Positions 51,405 through 62,933 of a stretch of DNA of 64,000 bases are shown in pieces. The notes under the pieces were generated by a model that was given only the letters and a program-made list of their open reading frames with translations, was not told where the DNA came from and searched no databases. The position numbers and the translations under genes are program-made. Source of the stretch: Varanus komodoensis (lineage: Eukaryota > Chordata > Lepidosauria > Squamata > Varanidae); contig NW_025336587.1 of NCBI RefSeq assembly GCF_004798865.1, positions 1,366,734 to 1,430,733 on the forward strand. Direction: 5' to 3'. Positions within the stretch are counted from its first letter, which is position 1. Every line of letters starts with the position of its first letter.

Positions 51405-51625
51405 GACACACATAATGCAAAGAAACCAGCGGAGTTCTGGGTTCGAGTCACTGTCCTGCCATGAAGGTCACTGGGAAACTCTGGGCCACTCATGGACTCT
51501 CAGCCTAGCCTACCTCACAGGGTTGCTGTGGGGATAAAGTGGAAGGGAGGAGGGTTCTGCCGGCTGTGCGAGGCTCCTTACAGGAAAAAAGGCAAGGTAT
51601 CCATACATTAAATAACATCTCAATA
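51405..51625 (+). mobile_element. Sauria SINE
   Basis: GGGTTCGAGTCACTGTCCTG, CTCTCAGCCTAGCCTACCTC and ACAGGGTTGCTGTGGGGATA, then a GGCAAGGTATCCATA tail. Confidence 0.82.
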
Positions 51626-51639
51626 AACCAATGCTACCT

Positions 51640-52180
51640 TAAGGACAAGTACTCATAATACAGAAGGACAGCACTGCAGCAAAGCAAATCAGTGAAGCCA
51701 GGAGACAGTGGTAAAAATTGCACTACAGATGGCAGGCAAAGGCTTCTACTGAGCCCGGAGTGCAAAGCCTTAGGCTGGGGGAAACAAATATGGCCTTTCT
51801 TGGATCTCCAAAGACCATGGCCCAGGACCAGTTAAAATGCTGGGGAGCAGAGGAAAGTCTCAGCCAGCATGGATGGGAGGATCGGATCCCTGGGGGGGAG
51901 AATCACACCTTCATGGGACCACACTGAAAAGGGCTGCCCGTTTGTTGGGGTGCTCCGAACCCCTGTTCACGACAATGCTGGTGGATGTGGCGATGATGCT
52001 TGAAGAGGCAGCCAGCTGTTTCAGTCCCTGGCTTTGTAAGCCACATGGGTCCAAAACAGCACCTTGAATTGGACGGGGAAACAAAGGCAGCTGGTCCCAA
52101 GCATGGCATGTCGCTTCTGAAGCGCACTTGATGCCCATGATGCTGAGAGTCTGGAGCAGCACTCCAGGGCTCTGTCTGCT
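51640..52180 (-). mobile_element. L2-type LINE 3' end, decayed
   Basis: ACCTTGAATTGGACGGGGAA and GGCAGCTGGTCCCAAGCATG match the L2-type RT end in reverse; the tail lies toward 51,640. Confidence 0.6.
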
Positions 52181-54704
52181 CAATAGCTCGGCTGGATTTG
52201 CACGTGGAATCGATCCTGAGCTGTCAATGCAATCGAGTTGGCCCGCTGGTGCGCAAGCCTGCGGAGGTTTGGGTCCGGACCCTGCCTCCCCAAAGCAGCT
52301 CTCCCGCCTTCCAATTAACAAGCTTGAGGGCGTTTCTGCTTTTCTTTTTCTTTTCTTTTTTGTTCTCCTTAAAAACAGCCCCCCACAAAACTAATTAACC
52401 TTCATGTAACCCCCCCCAGCAAACAGAGACCCCTTTGAGTAGCAATTTAAGAAGAACAGAGCTTGAGGGATGTGATGGGAGATACATTAACCTCTCACGT
52501 TTAAGGCAGGGGGAACGGCTTCTTGATTTTCCCGTTAGCCAAGCGATTAGCATTCGTGGCGTACAAATTATAATTAGAACCATCTTCAAATATTCATGCT
52601 TTAGAAGTTGAGGTATTTATACAGGGCCTGGCATTTATATTTGATGAGATCTGTCAACAGGAATGCTGATACTTTTCCCCCCCTCTTTTTCCACCTGCCT
52701 CCCCTCACATCATTTCCAGCCGAGCACATAAAATAGAACAATTAGTCCGCTTTTACGGTTTATTCCCTTTAGAAAGATACTTAAATGCTGCGTCGGCTGT
52801 TGTCGATCAGCAAAAGAGGAGGTAGTGAATCTTTGTTCACATCAAAGGAATCGGGATGTGTGTGTGTGTGGGGGGGGGGAATAAAAGAATATTATTGTCC
52901 CAGAGGGGGGGTGGAATGTCTGACAGGCAACGGGGTTCTTTCATGAATGTGAAATACAAAAAGCTACACGGGGTCGTGACTGACGCATACAGCAGCCAGA
53001 TTGCTCAAAGGGAAATTTGGAGTGGGTGGAAATACATTCTGGGGGAAAAGCTCTAAAAGGAAAAAGAAAATTTTCATCTTTTTTAAAAGATGAAGTCTCC
53101 GCCTTAAGAAAAAAGGGGAGTGGGGGAGATTTAAAAAATATTATTTAGAACACCACAGTATTTTAATTTGATTTTAAAACTGTGACCTATCAAAGAGATT
53201 ATTTAAACAGGGCAAGCTTTATTTGCTTTAAAAAGAAAATAGAATTATTTTATTCATGTTTGAATACAGCAAAGAATGCAAGGCAGGATTCCAGTTTATT
53301 ACAGACGATTCTCAGCATGATGTGTGAAGCAAATGAAGGACCCAAGCCTTCAAGTCGCTGAGAGGAACAGAGTGCTTTTGTGTTTTAAATATTTATCCCC
53401 ATCAGAGGCCAAATAAATGGCTTGTCTCGTCGACAGTTATGAATGAAACATTGTCAGGGATGCTGCTGTTCTGTTTTTAAACAAATGGAAACCAGCAAGA
53501 GATTTGGCAGGGCCGGACCGAAGTCCCTGGGAGTCCGGGGAAGCAGAGGGAACCAAATAGTGGTCCAATTCATCTTTTCTTCTTGGTTGTCGCTCAGAAT
53601 GGAGCCATGGTCTCAGGCGCTACGCATTGCTTGGGTCTGAACAATAACAATGATATGATGATGATGTTAAAGCTTTGAAATGCCCTTTCTGTGTTTTTTT
53701 ATATAAAAGGATGCTATAGACATCCTTAAACGAATAAACAAGGAAAATAACAGGCCGTTGCTGCAGCAGATGAAAAATCAAAAGCTGCTCATATGGTGAA
53801 AAAGCGATTAGCCCCAAAATGTTGATTATCCCACATCTTTTTGGTTGATTTCCCACCAACAGTTGGCAAAGGGTGGAAAAAGACATGGCAGGGAGATTGT
53901 TCTTGGAACAACAATTATTTGAATGATGTGTAGAGCCCTGTTTTTTGCCTTTCCTCGGTTGTATGAGAATTAGCTAAAATTGGAGCAAATGTGAGAAGTG
54001 GGTGAGTGGCTTTTTATGGAGGAGACGGACCAAACCATTGCTCATTTATTTCCAGCCAGAATTAGGAAATATTCCAGAATGCCTGTTAGCTGCTTCCAGG
54101 AATGGATACAGGGAGGGGGAACTGGGTATGTTCCCCAGGGCAACACCCCGCCCCCCGAAATGAAATGTAGAATGTCCTAGACATGTAGGTAGGATGTCCT
54201 ACCTGATTCATTGATTTAAAAAATAAATCAGAATAACCCCTGGTAGGAAGTTCCAGAGGTTTCTACTTCAGAAGACATCGCTTTTGACCATCTAGAATCG
54301 ATTGCATTGGAAAATTCTGCACTGCTGACTGATTTCCTTCCATTTCCTCTCTGTGCCACATGCTGGGTGGTTTAGTTTTGATATGCTGATCATCTGCTAT
54401 TTTTTTATCAGCTGGAAAGCCGCCGATATTTTGCTCCTTCTGAGCCAGGCCTCTCCAAAGGAGCGACGGCGTCGACCTAGCACTGGGGGTTACAATGCTT
54501 CAGCATTACCTTCCTGGCTCGCCATTTCCTTTGCGCAGGTGGGTGCATCTCTTGACATCTCGTAATAAATCACCGTTTGCCAGTTTTTCCTCTTATGAGC
54601 ATCATAGTTCTGTGTGTCACCAGAGATGAGATGGTTTCAATGTCTGCTGTCAGGTGATGAGGTGATCTTTTTTGGTAGGAAACCTTGCAATGTCTTCAGT
54701 GCTT

Positions 54705-54900
54705 CAGCTCAGAATCAGATCTTATACATTCATAGAGTTGGAAGGGATCTTCGAGATCATCTAGACTAACCCACTGCTGCATGCAGGGATGTGGCATCTA
54801 CAGCTACCTGAGAGGTGGTTATCTGCCTGTGTTTAAATACTCCCAGTGAAGAAAGGCTCACCAACTCCTGAGACTGATCATTGCACTGTAGCCGTTAGGA
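54705..54900 (-). mobile_element. CR1/L3 LINE 3' end fragment
   Basis: CATAGAGTTGGAAGGGATCT, GATCATCTAGACTAACCCAC and ACTCCCAGTGAAGAAAGGCT, the reverse complement of a CR1-type tail. Confidence 0.7.
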
Positions 54901-55149
54901 AAATTCCATGGAAATTCAACTGAAATATTCTTTCCTTGCAGCTTAACATCTTCTGAAATGCATGCAGATCTTTGTTCTCAAAGACCCAGGCTCTTTAGCC
55001 TGAGTGCTTTTGAACACGCACAGAGTGCTTTCCCCTTTGAAAGGAATGAAGAAGCTTTTCATACCAAAGGGCAAAGTTCCTTTGAAAATGCAAATATCAC
55101 TTTGCCTTTCTGTGGAGTTTCTGCTTGTAAAGAGACAATCCACATGGGG

Positions 55150-55460
55150 ACAGGGTGATATTTTATTTATTCTTAACTTTTTATGTTGCTTCAATCAAAT
55201 CACCAGGTGGTTTATTTTGTTTTCTTAAGCCCAAAAGAGTGAATCTATAAAAACAGTATGAAAAGAAGGTATAAGACAGGATTTAAAAGCTTGTCAGATG
55301 TTAAAAAGCCTGAGAAATAAAACTACACAGAAACAGCCAGGGAGTAAACATGTCCAGGTAGAGTGTTCTAAGACTGGGGTGTCACCACCGAAAAGGCCGT
55401 GTGCCTTCAGAGCCGTCTTGACAGCATGATGGGCCCTGGGCAATGCAGTGTACTGGTGCC
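55150..55460 (-). mobile_element. L2-type LINE tail, decayed
   Basis: AT-rich tail with AAAAAGCCTGAGAAATAAAA and GGGGTGTCACCACCGAAAAG. Confidence 0.5.
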
Positions 55461-55474
55461 CCTGTGACAACTAC

Positions 55475-55555
55475 AACTACTGTTTATTTATTTTATTTAT
55501 TTAAAGTTTTTGTATGCCGTCCCTTTGCTATATAGTCTCGGGACGGCTCACAGAA

Positions 55556-55586
<31 letters not shown>

Positions 55587-56095
55587 TTTAAAACATTTTT
55601 ATGCCGCCCCCATCGCAACAAAGCCTTGGGGCGGCTCACAACAAGAACAAAATATAACAAATTGTACAATAAAAATATTAAAACCCGGTGCATCTTGGCT
55701 TAAAAGATTTAAAATCCTATAAATAACCAATAAATTAACAATTAAAATAAGTTTTAAATAAAAAGGTCTTAGCCTGTTACCGAAAAACAAATAACGACGG
55801 CGCCAGGTGGACCTCTCTGGGGAGCGCATTCCATAGGTGGGGCGCCACCACCGAGAAGGCCCTCCTCCGGGTACTCACCCTCCTAATATCATTCACAGAG
55901 GGTTCCCGGAGAAGGGCATCCGTTGCTGATCTCAAGGGGTGGGAGGGCATATATGGATGCAAATAAATATAATACAATACAATTAAAACCCGGAAACACC
56001 TTGGCTGCACAATTAAAACCTATAATTATTAAACATTGTTAAAATATTGTTTGAATAAAAAGGTCTTAGCCTGGCGCCAAAAAACAAATAACTGT
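55475..56095 (-). mobile_element. two L2-type LINE ends in tandem
   Basis: The minus strand reads RRAFSVVAPHLWNALPREVH, APSLFVFR. The tail contains TATGCCGCCCCCATCGCAAC. A second tail (55,965-56,095, AAAAAGGTCTTAGCCTGGCG) abuts it. An (ATGT)n run lies at 55,557-55,587. Confidence 0.8.
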
Positions 56096-56569
56096 AATTT
56101 TGGAAGTGTTCCAATTTTCCAAGGGTTAACAGACACAGATTAGTATGGGGCCCATGGGCAAGTGCCCATCAGGTCTGTGGGTGAAGACGGCCCTGGGTCC
56201 TGGTAACCACCCCCTAATGCCTTGGCTCCTGGGGAACACAGTCAAGCAGCTCTGCTCTGGCTCAGGATGGCAAAGACAGTGAAACGGTGGACTTTCAGAG
56301 GGAGGGGGAATGGCGTTGGCACTGCTTCGCCCAGACCAAAGGGAGACAGAACTACAGCTTGAGCAAGGTGTTTCTTGGCAGCCCCTCGCCCCAAAACTAA
56401 CGGGATGCCGCCTGGGTATAGTGGTGTAAATATTTAGGTTCGGGACAGGTAACTCTGCAAGGAGACTGCAAAAATCCGGCGACGTTGCAGCCTCTCCTTA
56501 TCGAAAGGGGAACTGCTGAGCACCCCCGTGGGGAGGAGCCTCCTGGCATGGCTTCGCCCACCCAGGCTG

Positions 56570-56640
56570 CTCATTGGCTCCTGCTGGACAGGGAGGAGTA
56601 TATAAGGCTGTGGAACCTGCTGGATTTGCATCCTCGTCCC
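56570..56640 (+). promoter_or_regulatory. orphan CCAAT/TATA core promoter-like site
   Basis: Inverted CCAAT box ATTGG at 56,573-56,577 and TATATAAG at 56,599-56,606, spaced as in a TATA promoter pointing right. Start expected near 56,630. No gene or known repeat directly downstream. Confidence 0.4.
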
Positions 56641-57094
56641 CTTGTCCTGCAAGGGGCTGAAGGTGGCTTGCAGAATCCATTGCCTCCCCCATGTTATCTG
56701 TCAACACCCTTGCAAAGAGGAGCAGAACGACGCCAGCTGCTTTAGGTCCCTTGGACTAACCCTTTGGAGAGGCCTTTTGGATGGGGTGCCAGGGAGAAGC
56801 TGTGCAAAAGACAGGCTGCCACTGGGGGGCTTCTGGGGAAACTTGGAAAGATAGTTTTGGTCCCTGGTTTTTGCTGAGTGGCAGAGTTCTCTGGGGGCGT
56901 GTGGCTGGGGGTCTTTCCCAGCCCCACCTGGAAATACAGGGCATAGAACCCGGAATATCTTGTGTGCAAAGCAGGGCTCTGCTGTTGGGTTGTGTCTCTT
57001 CCACTTGGACAGCCAGTGTGGGACACTCGGCCTGGTTAGGACTGGAAGGATTGGGGTTCACATTCACACTTGCCTACAAACATTAAGTAACTTG

Positions 57095-57139
<45 letters not shown>

Positions 57140-57239
57140 NNNNNNNNNNNNNNNNNNNNNNNNNNNNNNNNNNNNNNNNNNNNNNNNNNNNNNNNNNNNN
57201 NNNNNNNNNNNNNNNNNNNNNNNNNNNNNNNNNNNNNNN
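57140..57239. other. assembly gap, 100 N
   Basis: Exactly 100 N, usually a gap of unknown size. A (TC)n run (57,101-57,139) leads into it and GAGAGATG follows. Confidence 0.99.
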
Positions 57240-57319
57240 GAGAGATGTGTATTTTCCTTTCCTCCTCCTGTCCCACATCATTCTCCACTCCCCCCCCTCC
57301 CCTCTTCCCCTCTCTCCCC

Positions 57320-57350
<31 letters not shown>

Positions 57351-59990
57351 CCCAGTCAAGCCAACCTTGTTAGCATTGCTCTGAAGATCACGCCGGTGAT
57401 GGAGGGAGGAAGTAATGAAAGCCACGTGGCTGGCAGCCCTGCTCAGCTGCTTCAGCGCACCTGTATCCCAAAAGTGGGCGTGTGTGACCCATGAATTTCA
57501 ATGGCACATCCCCCAGATGTCCCCATAACCACCGATCATTTGCTGATTTCATTGGTTTTAGGCAGTGTCTCCCAAGCCCTTTTAAAAGGTTGAAAAGCCT
57601 TCTTGATTCTCCAGGAGTTGGAGCTTTAAGGGATGGGGTGGGGAGAGCTCTGGCCTCCCCCTTTGGCCTTTGGCCATGCACCTCCCAAATAGCCCGTTAG
57701 ACCTTTAGACCAATTCTGCCGCAGCCTCCACCAAGCCATGGGCCAGTTGGGTGCATGTCCCCAGGTAAAACCCCACAGAAGTCCCCACAGTTCAGCCTCA
57801 GCCCTGAATTCAGTCTATTTATTCTTCCCTTCTTCCTGCTGGACCTCCTACTGTGAGTGTGTCCCACGCGTCAGCGAGGAAATTCAGAAGCAAGAGATGG
57901 CCAAAACAGAGTCCTTTGCCCCCGGACACCCTGACCCTCAGGCCAGGTTTTGGACTCCCACCTGGCCCATTTCTCCTCCACTGGTCCCTCAGCAGGGCAC
58001 TCACTCCTCATTTCACTCATGCAGTTATTTCTGGGGTGGGCGGTTGGATGCCCCTTGAATAACGCAACAGTCCTGAGCCTTTCATTTATCCGTTCTGACT
58101 TGCCTTCCACGCTTTTCTTTCTCTGAGCCTCTCCATGGCCGCGTCTTTTGTTTTTCTTTCTCTCCATTTCCTCACCCTACTTTGCTCTTCCGAACTCCAT
58201 CGCTCAAGCAGGTCCAGTTGTAATTTCACACCTACAGACACTCATGCAGCAAAATGCCTTCCGCAGGCAAGGACAGTCTCCCTTCCCCGTGGAGCGGGGG
58301 TCCCTTTCCGAGGGGCTGTAGGGAAACGGAGTGGGGTGGGAGCCACCAGCATTGTCTCGTGTCCCCTCCCTCACCCCTCAGCCCCCTCTTAATGCATCCA
58401 CACACGAGCAACTTTTCCATCTGCTGGTCAATAGCTCTGGGAAAGAAATGTGAGGAGCAAAATGGACATTAACTACAGCAAGCTAAAAGCGATGGCGTGG
58501 AATAGGAGGGAGCTGAGGGAAGTTTATCCTCCAAGGATTTAGTGTTAAGGCAGAACTGGGAAAGGGGGGTATGAGCCCCCACAGTCCAATCAATACCCCC
58601 CACCCCCAGACACTTCTGTCTCCCAGCAGATCAATTTCACTATCCATTCTTAAGCAATTCTTGGATTGCTGGGCAATTTAATGCCCCCTCTGTCTTTGTT
58701 TAAGGGTTAGGGTGGAAAGTCATCTTTAGAATGGGGTAGTGTAATTTCCATAATTTTCCTTATAAATTACACACACAGGGGGAGAGAGACACGCACAGAG
58801 AGACCAGAAAGGGGGGTGGGGAGATAGAAAAGTATTCATAAATTGTAGGATCTTCAGCACCACTAAGCACAGGCCATTCTTGGAATATTAAAAAGGGAGT
58901 GGGGGGAAGAGAGCTACAGACTCCTTAAACACAAACAGAAAACTTTATTACACTTTTTAAGGAATTTTCGGTCAGGCCAATTGATCAGCCAGTAAATAAG
59001 GAAGCACGGGGGGGGGGGTCTGTTGTGAGTGCTGGTGGCGGTCACTTCCTCTGTTTCCTCCTCCCAGCATCAATTCCTTCCCCCTCCACCCCCCCCCCAG
59101 GAATTGAAAAGCTCTGAAATGGCTACTCTTTCCACAGGTAAGTGTTGGATGGGGGCTCCTTCCTGAAAAATTCATTGCGGGGGGGGGGGAGAAAAGAACT
59201 AGGTGAAACATTTTCTTTGCCCCCCCCCCACACACACACCATAAAAAGGAGGAGGCAAACATTGCTACATGACACGGATGAAAATGCATCTCCAACTCCA
59301 ATATTTTCTTCCATTTCTCTGTAATATTGCAAATATATCCAACTCCCAGATTTGGCTTTAGTCACCCCCCCCCCAACCTTATTCTTAAATTGGCTGTGTG
59401 TCTTGCCTACTCAGTGGTAAACCCCTTTGTGTACACTGGCTTTACTCACTTGTAAATGTGTTTGGAATAGCAGTCTAGGGAAAGGAAAGCTTATGGAAAG
59501 CTTGGTTGGTCGGTCGGTTTGTTTGTTTAGCAACCCTTTATGCCTTCCTCTCCATAATTAAAATGAAAATATTGCGGAGGACCAGGATATGTGGGGGGGG
59601 GGGGGGTGCGGAGAGACTGAATGCTGATTCTCTTTTTCCTGGCTCTCTTTCCAGCACTGAGGCTGAAGGACTCTTTAACCTTCTCTCTTCCCCCATCCCC
59701 ACTCCAATAAAAATATGCCAAGAAAAAAACACACACACCTTGGGAGTTATATGCTACCGGGGTTCACTATAATGCTTCTTTGGGCTGCACAGATATACTC
59801 CTCTCCCTCCTTCAATTTTTTGCCCCTCCCCATATCCTCCCCCCCCATTTTTTAAAAATCCCAACAACCTGTAAATCCATTTCTCCAGCTCCCAAATACT
59901 CTGGCCGGGAAGAAAGCACAGTTGGCGAGAGAGGGAATTGGGAAGAGATCCGTGCGTAAGTATGATGTATTCTTTCTTTCCTGGCTTTCA

Positions 59991-60026
59991 TCCCCCCCCC
60001 CCCCCGCCTCCCCCCCCCCCCCCCCC
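59991..60026. repeat. poly-C tract
   Basis: Long C runs broken by GCCT; the minus strand is G-rich. Similar C runs lie at 57,330-57,352 and 60,996-61,010. Confidence 0.95.
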
Positions 60027-60359
60027 GGCTCTCTGCTTTGCAGGCTTGGCTGGTTTGTTTTTGTATCCATGCTTTTTTGGGGAGGGGGAAAGCGAGGGCT
60101 GAGGGAAGCAGCGCCTCTCTTTGGACCATCCCCAGTGGAGTGGAGGGAAGCTTTGAAAAATATATTCAAAGATCGAATCCAGGAAGAAGGAGCGGGGAGA
60201 AAATCCAAACAAGGAGGAGAAGGGCAAGCTATTCATTAAAGTTCTCCATTCCAGCTTTTGCAGATTTCCTTTTAAAAAAAAGGTGTGTGGGGGGACCTGA
60301 AAGGATGGAGAAGGTTTGGTTGGTTGGAAAGCTTTTAAATGTTTTGCAACCTTTTTCTT

Positions 60360-60870
60360 TTCTCTCTGAAGCGAGACCTCTGCGCCCGCTTTCTCTCTTC
60401 TGCTCTGTGTTGTTTTGTTCGGGGCTTTGCCACAGATCAATGGAGTAGCAGCCGCGTTAAAGTAGCAAAATTGCGGATGACGTGTGCCTCGCCGGTCTGG
60501 CTACGGAGCAGGGACGTTGCCGCTTTATTTTCCAGGAGATCGGCTGGGGGAGACGTTGAATCCGTCTTCATTTGGGGAAGGGAAGAAAGCGAGCCCCCCG
60601 CCTCCCCTCCGAGATATCATTAGCAGTGGAAATAAACACACGGGAAATTTCCCCCTTTCACTGGAGAGGCGATCAGAGGCAAACAAAGAAGGGAGAATTT
60701 GCCCTTTTGATCGTCTCTTCAGATAAATTCGGTTTTCCTGGGCAAAGCAAAGCAAAAAGCCTGAACTTTGTTTTTCAAAACGAGAGACAAAACCAAGCGG
60801 GCTGGAACCGGGCTTGCAAGGAGGCGGATGGGGCCGAGGCGAGCAAGCGCTCGGCTGTGCCCTGGTAGGG
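60360..60870 (+). promoter_or_regulatory. CpG-enriched region, candidate SHD promoter
   Basis: CpG density rises above the flanks (around 60,370-60,560 and 60,830-60,870), with a CRE-like TGACGTGT at 60,478-60,485. It lies 1.7-2.2 kb upstream of the SHD ATG, so a 5' UTR exon and intron would be needed. No splice junction could be fixed. Confidence 0.4.
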
Positions 60871-61059
60871 CGCATGGTTGGAAGGCGGTCTAATTTTTTT
60901 CCCCAAAAATGTGCTTTTTTAATTCTAGAAAATCGCTCTTGGCTGAATAAGCCCCCTCGGATCTCTGCAGAAGAAACTGGTAAATGCAACTTACCCTCCC
61001 CCCCCCCCCCCTTCTTCCTCTCCTCCCCCGTACTTTTAGGATAGCGTGAATCCTTTAAA

Positions 61060-61325
61060 AAGACGCACGGGGCAACCCTATGTATGTCTACTCAGAAGTA
61101 AACCCCTTGCGCTCAGTGGAATTTACTCCCAGGTAAGCGGGCACAGGATTGTAATCAATGTCCACCTTTCATTGTTAGTGAACATTTGTGCAAGCAGAAA
61201 AAGTCTAAGGTTTCTTTTTTGGGCTCAGCGCGAGGGAAGGCATATCTTTTGAAGGCTGAGCCTAGGCTTGTTTGCTCTGGAGTAAGCCGACTGAGTTCAG
61301 TGGGGCTTACTCCAGGGAAAGTTCG
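61060..61325. repeat. interspersed repeat 'tactcagaagtaa', two pieces
   Basis: TATGTATGTCTACTCAGAAG with GTGGAATTTACTCCCAGGTA (61,080-61,135), and GGAGTAAGCCGACTGAGTTC with GTGGGGCTTACTCC (61,280-61,315). I know this word set as common in lizard genomes but cannot name the class. Confidence 0.5.
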
Positions 61326-61829
61326 TGCGCTTTTGGAAGGGAGGGGGTGGCCGTCTCTCTTCATTACATTTCCAATTGGGATTAGATTTCCCAGCTGCAA
61401 AATCTCTTTGGGACTTTGGGGGGGGGTGCTTTGTCTAAGAGGTTTTGAGGAGGAAATATGATGTTTTGAAAGGCTTAAGAACGTGGGTCGGGGTGGTGGT
61501 GGTGTTAGTCATTAAACCCTGCTTCACCAATAGCTGCAATATAAACCTTTCCCCATCAATCCTCCCCCACCTTTTGAGCAATATTCCTAAAAGCCCAGAG
61601 GTTCAATTTTCCCAGAATGTCCATTGCAATATCAATTGAAATGAAATGGATGCATGTACAGAATATTCATGATAAGCCGCTCTGACCACTGTAGGGCTCT
61701 TACAACACCCCTGTAAAGAAGCCAGTTTGATTTGTTCTCTGCCTCCAGACAAGAAGGATGAGAAAAGAGCAGCACCTTCTAAATGGTGTGTGTGTGTGGG
61801 GGGGGGGTGTCAGTCAACATCTGCTCCCC

Positions 61830-62095
61830 GGTGTTGCTGGATTACAACTCCCATCATCCTTGACTATTAGCCATGTAGATTGGGAGTGATGGGAGCTATG
61901 GTCCAGCTTCACCTGAAGCCAGTGTCAGAGGTAACTTTTAGCTCTTGGATTTCCCAAGTCACTTTGAAAAGGAATCTGCAATGCTCTTATGTAATTAAGT
62001 CAAACATGGTGCCTTCTGAACTACAACTCCCATCAGCCATGGTGGCATGGGGTGTGTGATGGGGGTGTGGAGGCCATCAGTTTGGAGGAGGCTGG
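61830..62095. repeat. palindromic 'acaactcccatca' repeats, two copies
   Basis: GGATTACAACTCCCATCATC paired with GTGATGGGAGCTATGGTCCA, and again ACTACAACTCCCATCAGCC near 62,020. Copies also near 44,640-44,700 and 63,765-63,985. Confidence 0.6.
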
Positions 62096-62600
62096 CCTAG
62101 TCCAGATTAGTTCATGGTCCAGAGTATTCAATACTCAGAGATACTCAGTTGGGCAGGTCGATTTCACTCCCCATCTTTCAGACTTGGAGCGGAGGCTGAG
62201 AGAGAACGATTTTCCTAAATCCACCCTCTGCACTACTTTGCGCAGGAAAGATTCCAGTCCTTTCTGATTTGTAGCTTGCCAACCTCTGCTAGGGTCTAGC
62301 TCTCTCCTGCAGACGGGGCTGGCTTCTCATCATTTCCCACATTCACCTTACAGAGACCGTGAGCTCAAACCAGATGTTCAGTTGGGTGCATTGCAGAATA
62401 AAGTAACCACCTTTTCTCCATTCTCTTCATGCTGAGTACAGGAAAAAGATGAACGACTCCTAATTCGGATGATCAGTCTCTTGACCCATGAAGGATTATG
62501 TGGCTGTAGCATGAATCTGTCTTTCCCCTTCCGGGTTTTGCTTGTTCGGCCAAGAGGCGTCCGTGTCTGGGCAGTCCCTGGCGTTGGGTAGCAGGGACAG

Positions 62601-62933
62601 ATGGCCAAGTGGCTGAAGGATTACTTGAGTTTCGGGAGCAGGAGGTCTCCCCCTCAGCCCCCCAAGCCCGATTACTCAGAGAGTGAGATCTTAAAGGCAT
62701 ATCGTGCGCAGAAGAGTTTAGATTTCGAGGATCCCTACGAAGATGGTGATGGCAAACCCGACCCAGACCCTGGAGGGTCCCCAAACAAGGGGGGTGCTGC
62801 AGCCAGCACTAATTTGGAAGGGAAATATGGCTCCCCGAAACACAGGCTCATCAAAGTGGAAGCCTCTGACCTGAACAAAAGCAAAGCACTCTTGGCCACA
62901 GCTTCCGAGGAGGTTTTAACCCCACTGGATCAG
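62601..62933 (+). CDS. SHD: SHD exon 1 (SH2-domain adaptor)
   Basis: SHD is a cytoplasmic adaptor of the SHB/SHD/SHE/SHF family with a C-terminal SH2 domain and phosphotyrosine sites; mammalian SHD is described as an ABL substrate. ATG at 62,601, then MAKWLKDYLSFGSRRSPPQP, PKPDYSESEILKAYRAQKSL and DFEDPYED, nearly identical to human; KYGSPKHRLIKVEASDLNKS further on is also conserved. The middle (about residues 50-75) differs and is a few residues longer. Donor GTAGGT at 62,934, phase 0, 111 codons. The remaining exons with the SH2 domain are beyond the window. An AG at 62,591-62,592 could be the acceptor for an upstream UTR exon. Confidence 0.96.

Larger units (their letters stand above)
34970..62600. 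other. long intergenic interval, YJU2 to SHD
   Basis: No coding exon recognised. Recognisable transposable elements are listed separately. Stretches where I see nothing identifiable include 34,970-36,570, 42,000-43,600, 45,500-46,500, 48,700-49,300, 49,560-50,580, 50,720-51,400, 57,360-58,900 and 61,400-61,800. The human interval is also gene-free. Confidence 0.6.

Noticed and set aside
59812-60440. minus-strand open frames with Gly runs
   Set aside because: They are created by the poly-C tract.
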